This document shows positions 35,036 through 47,437 of a stretch of DNA of 64,000 nt, in pieces. The position numbers were made by a program, and so were the translations under genes. This stretch comes from Eumeta japonica (Eukaryota > Arthropoda > Insecta > Lepidoptera > Psychidae), in assembly GCA_005406025.1 (NCBI GenBank), contig BGZK01000017.1, forward strand, positions 496,001-560,000. Reading direction: 5' to 3'. Numbering within the stretch: position 1 is the first letter of the stretch; each line of letters begins with the position of its first letter. The notes beneath the pieces were generated by a model, which was not told the DNA's origin, made no database searches, and saw nothing but the letters and a program-made list of their open reading frames with translations.

Positions 35036-37538
35036 ATAATCGGATAATCCTGTCGAAAATACAATGTAAATCTATTAACATAATCCATCTTACGACGGAA
35101 TTAAAAGAAATGCAGTTATCAATATAGATAACTGGACTAACTCTATTTAGTAATTAACTGTCTTCATAAAATATCCTAAACTATATAATTGTAATATACT
35201 ATTTATTATATACAATTTTATGTATAATAAATATATAAACATAAATTCTCTATACATAGGTGTCTGCCAAAATTCTGAATACATATGATTTTTTCTTTGA
35301 AAGACTGATCTCCAATAACGGTAGAGAAAATAAAGGAAAGCGAACACGTAAAGCAAACAGGAATATATCCGCTTTGAAGTGTGAATTCTCCGGAAGTAGA
35401 ACACTTCTGAATTTTGTTCAAAATGAGCGTCTACGGCGAATTTCCAATCATCTGAGGCCTATATATTTTTTTGCTCAAATTATTTACATTGGAATATGCG
35501 ATTAATAAAAAAAATCCTTTCTCGAAGTTTTCGTGAAATAGTATTTATAAGAAAAAAATATAACAAAATACTACTTTTTCAAATAGACTAAGAAGTACAA
35601 AACAATTTCTCAAACAGATTGCCCATTTGTACATCTGACCACATAGAGCTAGTTCTGATAATTTGTGATTGAATTTTCAGTAGCTCCAAAATTGCTTATG
35701 AATTTTAGTAAGCAAAAGCCTTCTACAGTAATTGATGCACGACTTTAGCCTAAATCCCTAAATCGAGCAAACAACTTTATTGCATTGCAAATGATACCGA
35801 CATTAACGCATATCCATGTTGCGTGCGTCTCGGCTTGGTCGTTCCAATATTTTTATTGGCTATTAAAATCCACAAACACAGATTTTCACTATGGAGCATG
35901 GGTAGGAAAAACGATTATATGATTTTTAGTCAATTTAAAAAACATGATATATTACTTATTTTTATTTCTTGAGGATATTTTATTTTACTATTTTTCTGTC
36001 TCATTTTTTCCTTTCTCTATTTTTCTCTTTTATATACATCTAATTTTCTATTTTTGTAAGTTTTGTACTTAACAGATAGACAAACAAGCAGACAGTCAAG
36101 AAGCGAGTTAATATCACAGTGCTATCCAGTTCTGATTTACGTTTAAAGTTTCAAGTCACCAACTCATCGAGACTTTAATTTAAAATCGATTGCGACATCG
36201 GTACAGAACAGATAAACCGACAGACAAGAAACCGAGTTAATAAAAACATGGTAAAATAAGAAAAACATCTTTATTATCTCTATCAACTGTCTCCTCAGCA
36301 CGTCTGTATGCTCAACTACGGCTGTATACCAGTTAAGTACTACTAGACAATTATTATATTCAAATTATAAAGATACTAAAGACTTTTCCATAATTTTTAT
36401 CCAATTTCCTTGTCCGTATTTTTGTCACTTCATATTTTTCGAGGTTTCACTATCACCGGGTACTAATATTCAGAAGAAAATATAACTGAGTTGTAACATC
36501 AAAAAGGCCAATCGTAGGAGCAGTTTATTGAATCCGAATAATTATTTGTGGTCTACTGCATGTACTTAAATATTTGGCAATCAAACTAAAAGTATATTCG
36601 GTTGAAATGAACAAACCGCGGACAAAAATTTATATTGTCTAGGTATAGAAAAAAATCCATAGAGAATATTTTTGAATTTTATTAAGCATATATGAGTTAT
36701 TTAACTTTTTCTAATAATTAACGGGAAGTAAATAAAGTCCTTATATATCATAATTGTTGTACCCTGTACTGTTTTCAACTTGATTGTACAGGACTCCTTA
36801 AAATAACCCTCCAACGATAAAAATTATAACGCTGCGGCAATTGTGAGTACCGGGTGTCAGGGAGAGTCGGACTGGAAAGGTCTAACGCCCTTCTGGCTCG
36901 AGGGTTCTTCCGCAGATTAAGTTATGATAAGACGTATCTTGTACCTTAGCAGTCGGACACTCGGGCGGCTGGGCCCCGTGGCTAGCGGGTTGTACGCCGC
37001 CAGCGTATGCTCTGCGCGTGGGCGGCCAGAAAACCTCGAGTGTTGCATATCAGCGGTAGCTGGTGACCGCAACGCGTGTCGGCCGCGAGCCACGAGTGGA
37101 ATTTTAGTAAATTAAAAACGAGCTACATGTGGGCATAAAATTGCTAATAAAATAGTAACGGAATAGGTAACAGGTAATGCTTGACCGATCAAAGAACCAT
37201 GCATCTAGACTTAACCAGAAATATACGAATTTTTAACATTCTGTAGTGAACAAATGGAATATTTATTTTTTAACATTATACAGTAAATTTGTTGAAATAC
37301 GCCTGTTTGCTTCTCTTTTTATCTCGAATTTTGTATAAAAAGTGCATGTCGTTCGTTATACACGTTATAGACGTTATTACTCTCAAAAATGATATATACC
37401 CTCACAAAAAAGTAAGTGTAGTTTTGTGGCGGCGCTGTTACAGTTTGCTTAATTCATTTCCGTAGTTCCGAAGCATTCTACCCATCAAAGCAATCCAAAG
37501 ACCATAGACACTTATGTCATTAATTTGTTCGTTGCCAG
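35036..37538. other. Upstream of calmodulin-like exon A
   Basis: AT-rich except a CpG-rich block at 36840-37110 which may hold an unseen first exon or promoter. Its 63-codon frame (36924-37115) has no family features. Confidence 0.4.
36070..36245 (+). repeat. Duplicated GACAGACAAG...GCGAGTTAAT repeat
   Basis: Two similar blocks about 130 bases apart: one around 36075-36115 and one around 36205-36240, each ending in a GAAGCGAGTTAAT or GAAACCGAGTTAAT string. It looks like a locally duplicated end of an interspersed repeat. Confidence 0.45.
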
Positions 37539-37623
37539 GCACGAAACAAACCGGCGGACGGGGGCGGGCACGTCAACCAGAAGAACGCGGCCGGTCAGAA
37601 AACCCAGCAGCCATGCCAGAAAG
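37539..37623 (+). CDS. Calmodulin-like gene, basic N-terminal exon A
   Basis: An 85-nt exon with acceptor TTGCCAG and donor G|GTGACA. In phase 0 it reads ARNKPADGGGHVNQ and then KNAAGQKTQQPCQK, leaving one base. That base joins exon B (38180) in frame, and the composition carries on without a break (Lys, Gln, Gly, Ala, Pro). The segment is low-complexity and probably disordered, with no domain. The start codon must lie in an exon upstream that I could not identify. It is called an exon from the frame, phase and composition match with exon B; its membership in the calmodulin-like gene is inference. Confidence 0.6.
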
Positions 37624-38179
37624 GTGACACGCGCCAACCTCGTAGTACTTACCTGTCTTATCACGGGAAACTAGTATGATTCATGTTCAGCATGTGTTTA
37701 CTTAAGCAGTGCTTAAAGCAGTGAACGCATGTTTAACTTCTCTTGCCACAAAATCGGGTTTACCGTGTGTTTCTTGAAACACTGTCTAATTTTCGTTTTA
37801 TTGTTTGGGTTTCTAGGCTTATCTAAATTAATCAAATAAATAATGTTAATAAGCCATCTTCTTAAATATTGTAATACTTTTTTAATTATTAATCAATTGT
37901 ATTCATTCTCAACAACCGCGAAATTTTTAAAGTTAAAATCCAATTAACTAACTCTAACCCGTTGTTAAGCGTGCATTTGTAATAGAAAAATTTCTGAGTA
38001 CGTGTTCAGTATGTGTTTAAGTTTCATTTTTTTTTTTATAAACCTGCTCTTTATTTAAAAAGCAGTGCAAAGTGGGGCTATATGTATGCACTATTTTCTC
38101 GAGCGGTCTCATTTTAATAACCTATTTCCTTTTAAATAATTATTTCAAAAACGTTACGAGGTGTGTGGTTCGAATCCAG

Positions 38180-38352
38180 GTGCAGCCACCAAAGGCGGGC
38201 CGAAGACCCCCGTGAAGCCGACGGCGCAGAAGGGCGCGGCGAAGACGGCGCCGCCCAAGCAGGCGGCGGCGGCCGGCACCAAGACGCCCCAGGGCAAGAA
38301 GAAGAAGGGCCACAAGCATCAGCAGTACGAGCTCATCGTCACCATCAACCTG
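38180..38352 (+). CDS. Calmodulin-like gene, basic N-terminal exon B
   Basis: A 173-nt exon, acceptor AATCCAG and strong donor GTAAGC, phase 1 in and phase 0 out. It encodes GAATKGGPKTPVKPTAQKGA, a run rich in Lys/Pro/Ala, then KKKKGHKHQQYELIVTINL. It is far richer in GC than its surroundings, as expected for coding sequence. A second acceptor six bases downstream (CAG at 38183-38185) would also keep frame. Because it ends in phase 0, it can splice directly to 45630 and place a basic disordered tail in front of the EF-hands. I do not recognise the tail itself. Confidence 0.68.
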
Positions 38353-41300
38353 GTAAGCTGTTGACGTGCAGCCGGAGCCGCGCTTCGTGACAACTAAAAA
38401 GTTCGGTTTTTCTCCATTTGTAACTTCATGATCTTGATTTACAAAAGCTGTTCAAATGAAAGCTCTCGAGTTGTAAGTAGAGTTGAAAAATTACACGTTT
38501 CAGTTATTTTTAATTTAAAAAAATATGTTAATACTGAAATGCGTAGAAAAACTGTACGTAAGAACTTTTTTCATTCGAAGTAGCTCAAAAATCATGAAAA
38601 TTTCGCAGCAAAAAAAAAACACTTTTTTCCTATTCTATTTATTTTAATTAGTTTACGGCAATAAATGTCGACTGTCATGCCGCATTTTTATAATTGGAAA
38701 AACATCTATAAAACAAAAAAAAATGAAGTTCATATAATTATACAAACTCCAGTACGCCCTAAACTAACTACAAAGTTTAGCGAGAAATTGCGTAGGGTTA
38801 CTAGTTGGTGGTAGCCGCTTTCGCCGCCAAGTGTCGCGAACTTAAACCGCCAACCGCACGCTACGCGCCATAAGAAATACACAATTCCCACTCACTTTCT
38901 GTTTCTCTCGCGTATTAGAGCCCCTTCCACCATCTACTTTTAAACTGACATTTAACTGAAAGTCACTTCGAAAATAAAATTTGCGTTCCATGTCCTCCTT
39001 TAACGAGTGTTCGGACTAAGACCCGTCAAAAGAAAGACGTGGAACACGTAATTAAGGTGGTTTTATCTTAAAAGTCAGTTTAAAAGAAGACGGTAGGTGA
39101 GGCCTTTAGTATTATTTTTGTATTAAAAATACGTTCAGGTTATGCGTATATATTTAATAAATATTGTAAAGTAAAAAAAAATATCAAAAGAAAAATCGAT
39201 ATTCATAACTATCAAAAAGCAAAATTTATTTTCGAGATTCCGCAATGAATGCGATTGAAATAGCAAAAGCTTACAAATATAACCTATTTTTAAACCTAGG
39301 TCATAGATTTTGCTGAATTAAAATAAATATTATAAAATACTGTCTGACTTATACCAAAGTCGCGTGATGCGCGTCTAGAATGACGTCGATATCCCCTAAA
39401 CGCCATCGGGTTGTATGTCGTCAACTAAAAAAAAATAATTGCAAATGCAATGCAATTTTATATAAAATGAAAATAATTTCACGTGTTTCATCTATAACTT
39501 TTGAGAAAGCGTTCCGAAGAAAGAGGAATTTAAGACGTCCAGTCCATCTGTATGCACGTCTTTCTGTTTGTAGTGTGACTTTATACTATAAATGAACCAT
39601 TGTGTTATTTTATGTTATTGTACAAGTACAGAAATATGTAACGAATAAGGTTATAAAGAAAAAGCAGAATCACTTCCTTAAATGAAATAGTTAAAAAACT
39701 TGGCACATATAGTTGAACTTAAAAATATATATGTGTATTTTATTAAAAACAAATATTATCAATAAATTTAAAATTATATATGCAGTCGTGCTGATGTGCA
39801 TTATTTTTCACGGCATAACATAATGTAAGTCATAAATAATCTCAGGTCTTGATGGTACACAATTTTCGCAATATTATACTTTATATAAATATTTTTTATA
39901 ACTAATATTTACAACCATTCAATATTTTTGATGATATTTATAAATAATCAATTTTTGTCATCAATTTAAATAAATTAGAAAGATATATAATATTTTTATT
40001 TGCATCGCTATAAAACACGTGTTGAGTAAACAGAAATATCTAATAAATATCTTGACCATAGTGTACATATGTCTCTACTTTTGTTTTATAGATACCTTTT
40101 AGGCTTACCAAATAATTTTATAGTGTTACTTTTATATGACGATGTGAGCGAAAATTCATAATCATATTTTTCTTTCATAATGCTTTTAAAGAAGTATAAG
40201 TTAGATAAAATGAAATTGGAAATTTTTAAAAGGAAATAAAAATTAATGGTCATTGGGGACCGCCAGTAGAAAGGAAAGTTGAAACCAAAAAATAAAAGTA
40301 TCAATTTCGAAAACAACAATGGTGCTGTAATTGAATTAAATTTAAAAACGTAATTTTTATATGTAAATAAGGTTTACACATACTGTCACCATTAGCATGT
40401 GAAACTAACAAGTTTTTACATATCCAAAAATCTCCTAACGCACCCAAGTAAGTTTTCGTCTCAAAAATGAGTTCGTATATCTTTTAAGAATTCGACAACC
40501 GCCAGTTTTTCTGTGCCAGTCGGGAAAACTTTGTTCGATTCGAAAAAAATCATTCCCCGTACATCAATCATGGCCGAATACACGAAGCGAAAAAAAAATA
40601 ACAAACAAAGATAAAAGTGTCGGCCTATCGGGACGGCTATGCGCACGCGCCGTTACCACTGTGAAAATAATCATATTTCTTTGTACGCGGTGGCTGTGAG
40701 GAGTCACACGCGTTGTCTGAGCGCTTGCGGACCGCGTGTTGTGCGGATTTTTTCTGCTTGGAAAATTCAGCGAATTAGAACGCGTTTCTCGTGCTGTTTA
40801 AAAACATGTAAATAAATAAAATACAATTAATATTCACATATTCTGAAAAAAAATGTTCGGTTTTACGAAATTAAAAATTGAGACTTTATTATTCTAGGGA
40901 GTTTTAAACGAAATGTTCCATTATGCTAAGTAACCAATTCTGTTATCAATTATTGTAACTGTATAAGTACCATATTTTCAGAGTAGTGAGCACTTTTTTT
41001 TAGGAAACCTAATCTTTCTTGAACAATAAAGTCTGTTCTCGATACGTCAAGTGCATGTTTTTCAACGTCAATTCATAGCACATGATAATATGTACAGCGC
41101 GTCTTTGCGGACATAATTTTGCCGACAAAACTGTTGCGAAGTATACAAGTGTGCCAACTTTTGGGAGATTACATGCCGCTGTCATAATGAACACAGTTTA
41201 TTGGGATTAATTTTGCTTATTAATATTAAATTCTTATTAATTAGAGGGGCATGTGTGTAATTTAAAAGTATGTAAGCTTTACTTTTTGTAACATTTAAGA

Positions 41301-42249
41301 CATCTTTAACATTTAGTAGGTAGTCTTATCGCAATGGTATCACGCTTTATCGGCACATATAATTTAAATGTGAAAGATTTTATTTATTTATCGATATAAA
41401 CAAAGAAAGATATTTAAATTCATAACATTGATTTCAAAAACATTTATGTTACGTATCCAAAATTTTCTAAGGGAATCATATTTTTTAATTGCATTTTCCA
41501 CTCGCCATTCGTTATAAAACATCAAGTATCATTAAACCCAAATTCGTAAATTATTTTTTAATATTATTTATTTATTTGTTTTCAAGAAAATATGCACTTG
41601 ATAAAGAATTTCCTATTTACGGTGGAGAGGAAGTAATAATATTTGCGAGTTGCAAGTAATATTTTCATATTGAATAAATAAGGAATCGTTATCAATTAAT
41701 AAATGAGATAAAATGTTTTTTTAATTATAATTTTTATTGATGATACTGAATTTTAACTTACTGACCACGCATTCATTTTTGCATTCAACTTTGCCTAAAT
41801 ATTGGAAAATCCTTGCTAAAATTAGTTTACTAGTGTATGCTAATTAAATTAGTAAGGGGTTCTTACATAAGAAAGAAATCTAATATTACTAACAATTAAT
41901 TTAAGTTAACTAATAAAATTACCTATTACCATTATTATTAGCATAGAACCTAGAAGTAAGATACCTAATCCAGTAAAATGCAAGAAATATAAGCCATCTT
42001 ATTTTATTTATATATTTATATGCTAATGTAATCGAAAACATACCAGGGAAAATAAAATAGAACGAATTTAATTATCAATTTCTTTTAATTTATTTCATAA
42101 TGTCTGACACTATCTTCTGTTTCCATCATTCTATAATGAATTTAATATAAAGTGTTATAAAAAAATGCCTTTGTGCTAATTATCATTTTATAAGTTTTTG
42201 ATCGGTTTGGACTGTAACAATTAATATATATTTTTTTTCATGTAGGTCA
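38353..42249 (+). other. Intron between exon B and the alternative start region
   Basis: AT-rich. CpG-richer patches at 38790-38960 and 40550-40760. No gene recognised. Confidence 0.45.
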
Positions 42250-42709
42250 AATACACAATTTATTTACTGTCGATTAAACTAGTTGGTCGCTTTCGACCAC
42301 TAAACTATTAATAATTCTGCGCCCATTATAGAACGACCCTCGCGTATTGCGCTTAAAATTTACTTTTAAATATAGCCCCTCGTATCGCTAGCGAACAATG
42401 TCGTGTCGTCTTAAATTCAACTAAATAGTGTTATCGTAATTCGGCAAGCGGCGGCGCCGACACAGAAAAATAAATTTTAGTTGTCTTTCTCTTCGTAAAC
42501 TTTCTTGACGAATGAACGTGCGTGAAAAGTGTGAAAATTAATTAAAACTGTGCGGAGATTCACTTAATTACACAGCGTCGTTTTGTTCCCGCACAACGGA
42601 GGAGAATTTTAGTGTACCGGATTTTGTATTTTATTTTTGTGACGTGTTGGGTAAATAGCGGCAAAAGTGATTTACCGTTGGGCAATTTCTAGTTCCGATC
42701 AAAGTCACG
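42250..42709 (+). promoter_or_regulatory. Likely promoter and 5' UTR of the calmodulin-like alternative first exon
   Basis: The sequence before the ATG at 42710 shifts from very AT-rich to mixed composition with several CpG clusters (around 42320-42400 and 42445-42460). No TATA box stands out. Its position in front of an open first exon with no compatible upstream splice suggests a transcription start, but no initiator could be fixed. Confidence 0.4.
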
Positions 42710-42817
42710 ATGAATAAAGTGTATCCGTTGAAAATGACTTCCGAAGAGGACGTGTACAACAAGGAGTACCGAAGGCTCCGGCGCCTGACCAGCGAACTGG
42801 CCATCAGACAAGTGTCA
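42710..42817 (+). CDS. Calmodulin-like gene, alternative first coding exon
   Basis: An ATG in a long GC-richer leader opens the frame MNKVYPLKMTSEEDVYNKEY, followed by RRLRRLTSELAIRQVS. The frame ends at donor GTGGGT in phase 0; an alternative donor GTGTCA lies six bases earlier. Phase 0 fits the exon at 45630 and gives RQVS-SEYGLTEEQVAEF. An in-frame stop would result if exon B were spliced in front of it, so this is an alternative start and not an internal exon. A second Met at residue 9 (42734) is another possible start. The start is probably driven by its own promoter within 42250-42700. Confidence 0.72.
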
Positions 42818-45629
42818 GTGGGTATTTAAGGTTTACCTTCGTATCGGCCAACCCTTTTTCGAAATGCGGTTTTTTTATGTCTTGAGATCCGTCGCTAGTG
42901 TGAGGGAAACTAATTGCGAAGGAGAGTCTGAATCCCCTGCTGCGTACATGAAAATGCTTTTCTATTAGTCGACTTTCTGATAATAGTAATATTCCGTCTA
43001 ATTTGAAAGAGATATTTACAATTGTTACTAAGCGAACTTTGTAATGTTTTGTAACTTGTCAATGTTAGCTTACAGACGGTCGGGTATAACCATAGTCTAT
43101 GGATGGACCTTTGGTAAGCGATTTTTATATATATGTTTCAAGCATATTTTTATGAAGATATTGAAGTGATGAAACATAAATATGTATGTAATGCGTACAT
43201 AGAATTTGACACTCGAAAGTGGCGTACAACCGTCAAGTTCTAATGAAAGCGGAGTCTTCGGGTTCCGCGCGTATTATTCTCAGATTTATATTTATTTTTT
43301 TAATTTCTCGCACATAGTGATGCCAACCGCTTACAGTAGCCGTTCTAGGCTAGGAACATTCTAGGCTGACGTTGCCTATACAAGTTGCCACTCTCACTCT
43401 CCTAACGAACTCTTTTTCTTTAGGAGGATTTTTTGTTTCCAATGTTTTTTCCTGTATATCTCCATAGTAACTCCCAACATTTTTCTATTAAACACTTCAA
43501 AAGTTTATTATAAGTACTAATTCTAGGTGGGTTTATGGTAAAAATCAATTAATAAAACCAGGTGCCGAACAAGAATCACTTAACCGGGAGTTTCGTAGTG
43601 TTATTATAGTCTCGGTAACTTGTAACGTGTAGACAAGTTATCGTCTTTTATGCGAGTGAGATTTCCGGTGGTCCACTCGCTCCTCCATCACGCCACTCCC
43701 TGTCCTTCATCGCACTCCCCGCTGTAACGGCGTATTCATTCCCCATAAAATAACGTATTTCTAGCCAGGAGATCGACACAGGTACTATAAGGTTTTGGGA
43801 AAAATTAACGTGAACGTGATATATATATATTACTTCTTGATAACTTTGAAATGTGTAAACTCAAAGCTTAATTAAACTTCATATTAAATTAGACACTTCA
43901 ATATATAAAGATGTAACCATAAACAACAATACCTTACCTGTACTACCCATAACACGTCTTAGCATAGAGCGTAGGTCAGGATATAGTCCTTCACGATTGT
44001 CGCCAAAACATTATATTAAAATTCGAACTTAAAAACATACGAAAAAACTAGGACACATTAATACAAATATTTATAATTTGTAATTAAGTCATCGATGTCT
44101 AATTGTAATCAAATGCGATTTTATTTAAAATAACGATTTATTACCTAGTTTCATAAAATAAATAAATTAAATGCACATATCCATATCTAACTCTCGACCC
44201 GCAGTCTATTTCTAAATATTATGTCCTCCCGTCACCCCCACCCACCGCCCCCACCTTTTCCATTTCATTCAATCATCATATCCGACTCTTCTTGCCCTTC
44301 TAGTAAATCGGGCCGATAAAGTTAAAAAAAAATATCAATATTTTTCTAAAACTTGCTCACAATTTATAATCATAATGTATAGCCGTAATGTGTATTACAA
44401 AAACAAACATTCAGACATGCATCTTTTAGGTGCACTGTCTGTTCTAACATTATACCAATGTTAATTCAATTTCACGGAGGCAAAGCCGTGCAACGAAATT
44501 GAGTTTTAGCTTCAGTGCTTAGCAAGTGCATTGTTATCATATCATGCATACCTACCTATAGATGTACGCCCAAACACTAAACTCGCTGCGTATTGGCGAT
44601 GCTGCGTAGCGCACCCGCCCCGCTGTGACATTATACCTCGACACGATGCACTAAAATGTCACTGCTAATAGCCTAGGTTACCTATTATAAGCACATGTGT
44701 GTTAAAACCTGGTCAGCTAGCGTATTTCCATATTAAACAAAGACTTGTTTGTGTTTTATAATAAGTAATAATTTTTGCATCTGCATTTAAGTTAGAAAAT
44801 CCCCTGGTGAAAACCTTCAAGACTTTGATTCCCTGATTTTTTACATTACGGTCGGGAGTGAAAACCATTAAGTTAGAAGTGCATACATTGATAGACAAAA
44901 TTAGAGGAAATGTATTTTAAATTTTCATACATTAAATTTACTTTGAAGCTTTGGTCATGCGCTGGGAATTGATAGAGGTGTGGTCTGATGAGGGTCATAC
45001 AGGGATTGAGTGGAGAAGGTGCAGATCGCTCTAGGCACCTGATTGATACGAGGCATTATTCTATTAAATTTAGAACAGAGACCTTGTGGAATACTTAGTT
45101 TTTTTTATCAATGCCCATGTCATTTCTTATCTAATCAATTAGGCCTTTGTTTAAAGCGATTTAGATTTTTACATTCGCTCAAATAGTCATCAACTGCTGA
45201 TCAATTCTGGGAGGAGAACCAAGGTTTCAAAGCGACCCCGAGTGTATGAAAATTTAGTGAAATGTTATAACCTTTCTTTAATTCAGCCTTGCAATGCTCT
45301 TTCTTATATATCAATATCAAAAAGTAAAATGTATGAATTACTGTTATTCACAAGTTTATTTGCAAATTTAATGATAAGTCGGCGGCCGTCATACCTTAGT
45401 AGGAAATATAAAAATCGTTTGTTTCGGACTAGAGATTCGATTTCATGTAGAAAATTATATTTTCTAATTTGTTATCCATGAGTATGTAAGCCCATGTAAA
45501 AAATTTCAATGTGTAGTTCTTGAAAAAGTTACTGCCCAAACATATAAACCTACAACTTTTTGTAACTATAAACCAAATAATTCGTTTTGTATTTATATTG
45601 ATGTATTAAATTTAGATATTTTTTTTCAG
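42818..45629 (+). other. Intron of the calmodulin-like gene
   Basis: Bounded by GTGGGT and TTTTCAG. It contains the G-quadruplex motif at 44228 and a small repeat-like block at 44465-44520. Otherwise nothing. Confidence 0.6.
44228..44252 (-). other. Potential G-quadruplex
   Basis: On the minus strand four G runs of 3-5 (44248-44252, 44241-44243, 44235-44239, 44228-44230) are spaced by 4, 1 and 4 bases, meeting the standard G3+N1-7 pattern. It lies in the calmodulin-like intron between 42817 and 45630. Confidence 0.55.
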
Positions 45630-45663
45630 TCAGAATATGGCCTTACAGAAGAACAGGTAGCAG
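45630..45663 (+). CDS. Calmodulin-like gene, shared microexon
   Basis: A 34-nt exon after a strong pyrimidine tract and TTTTCAG, ending at donor GTATGT. It encodes SEYGLTEEQVA plus one base. This is the calmodulin N-terminal helix (compare LTEEQIAEFKEAF). It accepts phase-0 exons and ends in phase 1, which fits 45824 exactly. Confidence 0.9.
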
Positions 45664-45823
45664 GTATGTATTATGTTTTAGACACTAGTTTGAATCAGAA
45701 TTTTTAATAATAGTTTTAAATTTAAATTTTTACCAAAAAATGCTTAGTTATTTTATCGAGCGAGAAAAACCTAACTTAGCTCTTTTAAAAGTGATAAGAT
45801 TATTTCATATTTTTTATTTTCAG

Positions 45824-45925
45824 AATTCAAGGAAGCCTTCATGCTCTTCGACAAAGACGAAGACGGCACCATCACCATGGCTGAGCTCGGGGTGGTGATG
45901 CGTTCTTTGGGACAACGGCCGACAG
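45824..45925 (+). CDS. Calmodulin-like gene, EF-hand I exon
   Basis: A 102-nt exon with acceptor ATTTTCAG and donor GTAGCT, phase 1 in and out. It reads (E)[17 protein letters not shown] and then [16 protein letters not shown]. The loop [12 protein letters not shown] has all calcium ligands, unlike loop I of the neighbouring troponin C. Calmodulin itself has DKDGDGTITTKE here, so this is a close calmodulin relative and not calmodulin. The next exon should continue with a string like ETELRDMVNEVD; none was found by eye, so EF-hands II-IV probably lie past the window edge. Confidence 0.92.
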
Positions 45926-46679
45926 GTAGCTTTATTACCGTGTTAGGCTACGTCATTCGTATTTTCCTATCCAGAATTCAATATATTATATTATTTTTTT
46001 GAATGCTTTGGACCTGAAATTTATAAACATACATTCTCCGGAATTTTATCTTATTATAATTAGTACTTGGACAACTTAGCTTTGCTCTCCGTCTTTGAAG
46101 TGTGGCTTAGAAATATAACTTCAGACGGAAGGAGCTGCTTATGCTCATTTCAAAATAATAAATATTTTGATGCATAATATACATACACTAATAATGTGCA
46201 AGAGTTAACTCTTATTAGTTAACTCATATTAATGAGTTAACTCATATTAATAATGTCACATAGTACATCATTTGTTTAATTTATGTCAAGTGGCGCCATC
46301 TTTTTTGAGACCGTTACATAAAGTACGTTCGTACTTCGACACTAACTCCAATAGTATATTAACAATGCAATTATAATAGAATTCTACGAGATGACATTAT
46401 AAATCGTCTCTGAGGTTATTGTTAATCATTTATTTTATATTATTAAAATTATTTTAATCACTATGTTACAAGAAAGACACCTATATAGAAAAAAATATAA
46501 AGTAAAACATTATCAAAGCACAAATTTAAATAGAAACCATTAGAGCGGTAGTCTTAATACCTAAAAGCAGAAATTGATGTCGATTCCTGAATCAATTTGT
46601 GAGTTGAACCTGTTGGGTACAAAAGAGTAGTACTCTTATACACAATTTTGAGCGACTTGAAATCTTTTGATTAAATTAA

Positions 46680-47437
46680 AACTTTGCCCACTTGTCGAGA
46701 ATCGATGAAATACAATAATATGATATAATTGAACTGATCCGATGATGGAGCCAGAAAATAGGCACTAGTACTCCGTAACAGAACAACGTGGTCAAGGCTT
46801 GTTTGGGCTTGTTGGAATCGCTTTAAAATGCGCTTTGGCCATGATTGGCTTTCGAGTTGTTGGAGCCTGACGGTTGATGTTGGAACTGCATAACGGAACA
46901 ACATATTATATTCGATATTGTATTTCATGACAAGGCAACTAAAATAATTCTAAATAGGCTAGAACATGTTGTATTATGATGTTTCAATGACGACTTTCCA
47001 ACTTTGTTATCAAATCCTAAAAATCGATCCTGATCAAAGTCCATCTCAGGACAATCCAGCAATCCTAAAAATGTCTAGGAAACGTTGTTTGATTGCGGAG
47101 TTTCAGTAACAAATTTCCAGCTCCATCATCAGACACCGAAAGCCAATCATGGGACAAAGTGCGTTTGAAAAAAATCATAGCAAGCCCAAACACGGTTAGG
47201 CTACTTTATTCTATTATGGACTGTTAGCTCTTCCCATCCGGCTCCATCATCAGATCCTGAAAATTGCTCATGGACAGAGTATATCTCAAGACAACTCCCA
47301 GAAGCTCAGATACGACTAGGACATATTATTCCGTTATTGAGTTCCTGTGCCTACTTTCTGGCTCCATCGTCAGATCAGTCCAATTATATCATATTATTGT
47401 CTCGTCAACGGTCCTCGATAAGTGTGCAAAGATTTAA
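46680..47437. mobile_element. Foldback element with opposed about 120-bp tandem units
   Basis: The ends are inverted: ACTTTGCCCACTTGTCGAG at 46680 against CTCGATAAGTGTGCAAAG at 47437. Further in, GATGATGGAGCCAGAAA at 46741 faces TTTCTGGCTCCATCGTC at about 47357-47373. The right part holds three units of about 118-123 bases (starting near 46993, 47110 and 47230), each with a GGCTCCATCATCAGATC-like core. The left part holds the same unit in reverse. No protein is encoded. It is a non-autonomous DNA element of unknown superfamily. Confidence 0.68.

Noticed and set aside
36924..37115. 63-codon ORF in a CpG-rich block
   Set aside because: No family features and no phase link that I could confirm to exon A; noted only as a possible promoter area.
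38163..38190. Possible tRNA 3' half (GGTTCGAATCC)
   Set aside because: No A box or foldable cloverleaf upstream; kept only as an observation about the splice site.
38163..38390. Alternate-frame ORF rich in Glu/Ala/Arg
   Set aside because: Shadow of exon B; the phase-matched frame continues exon A and has normal composition for it.
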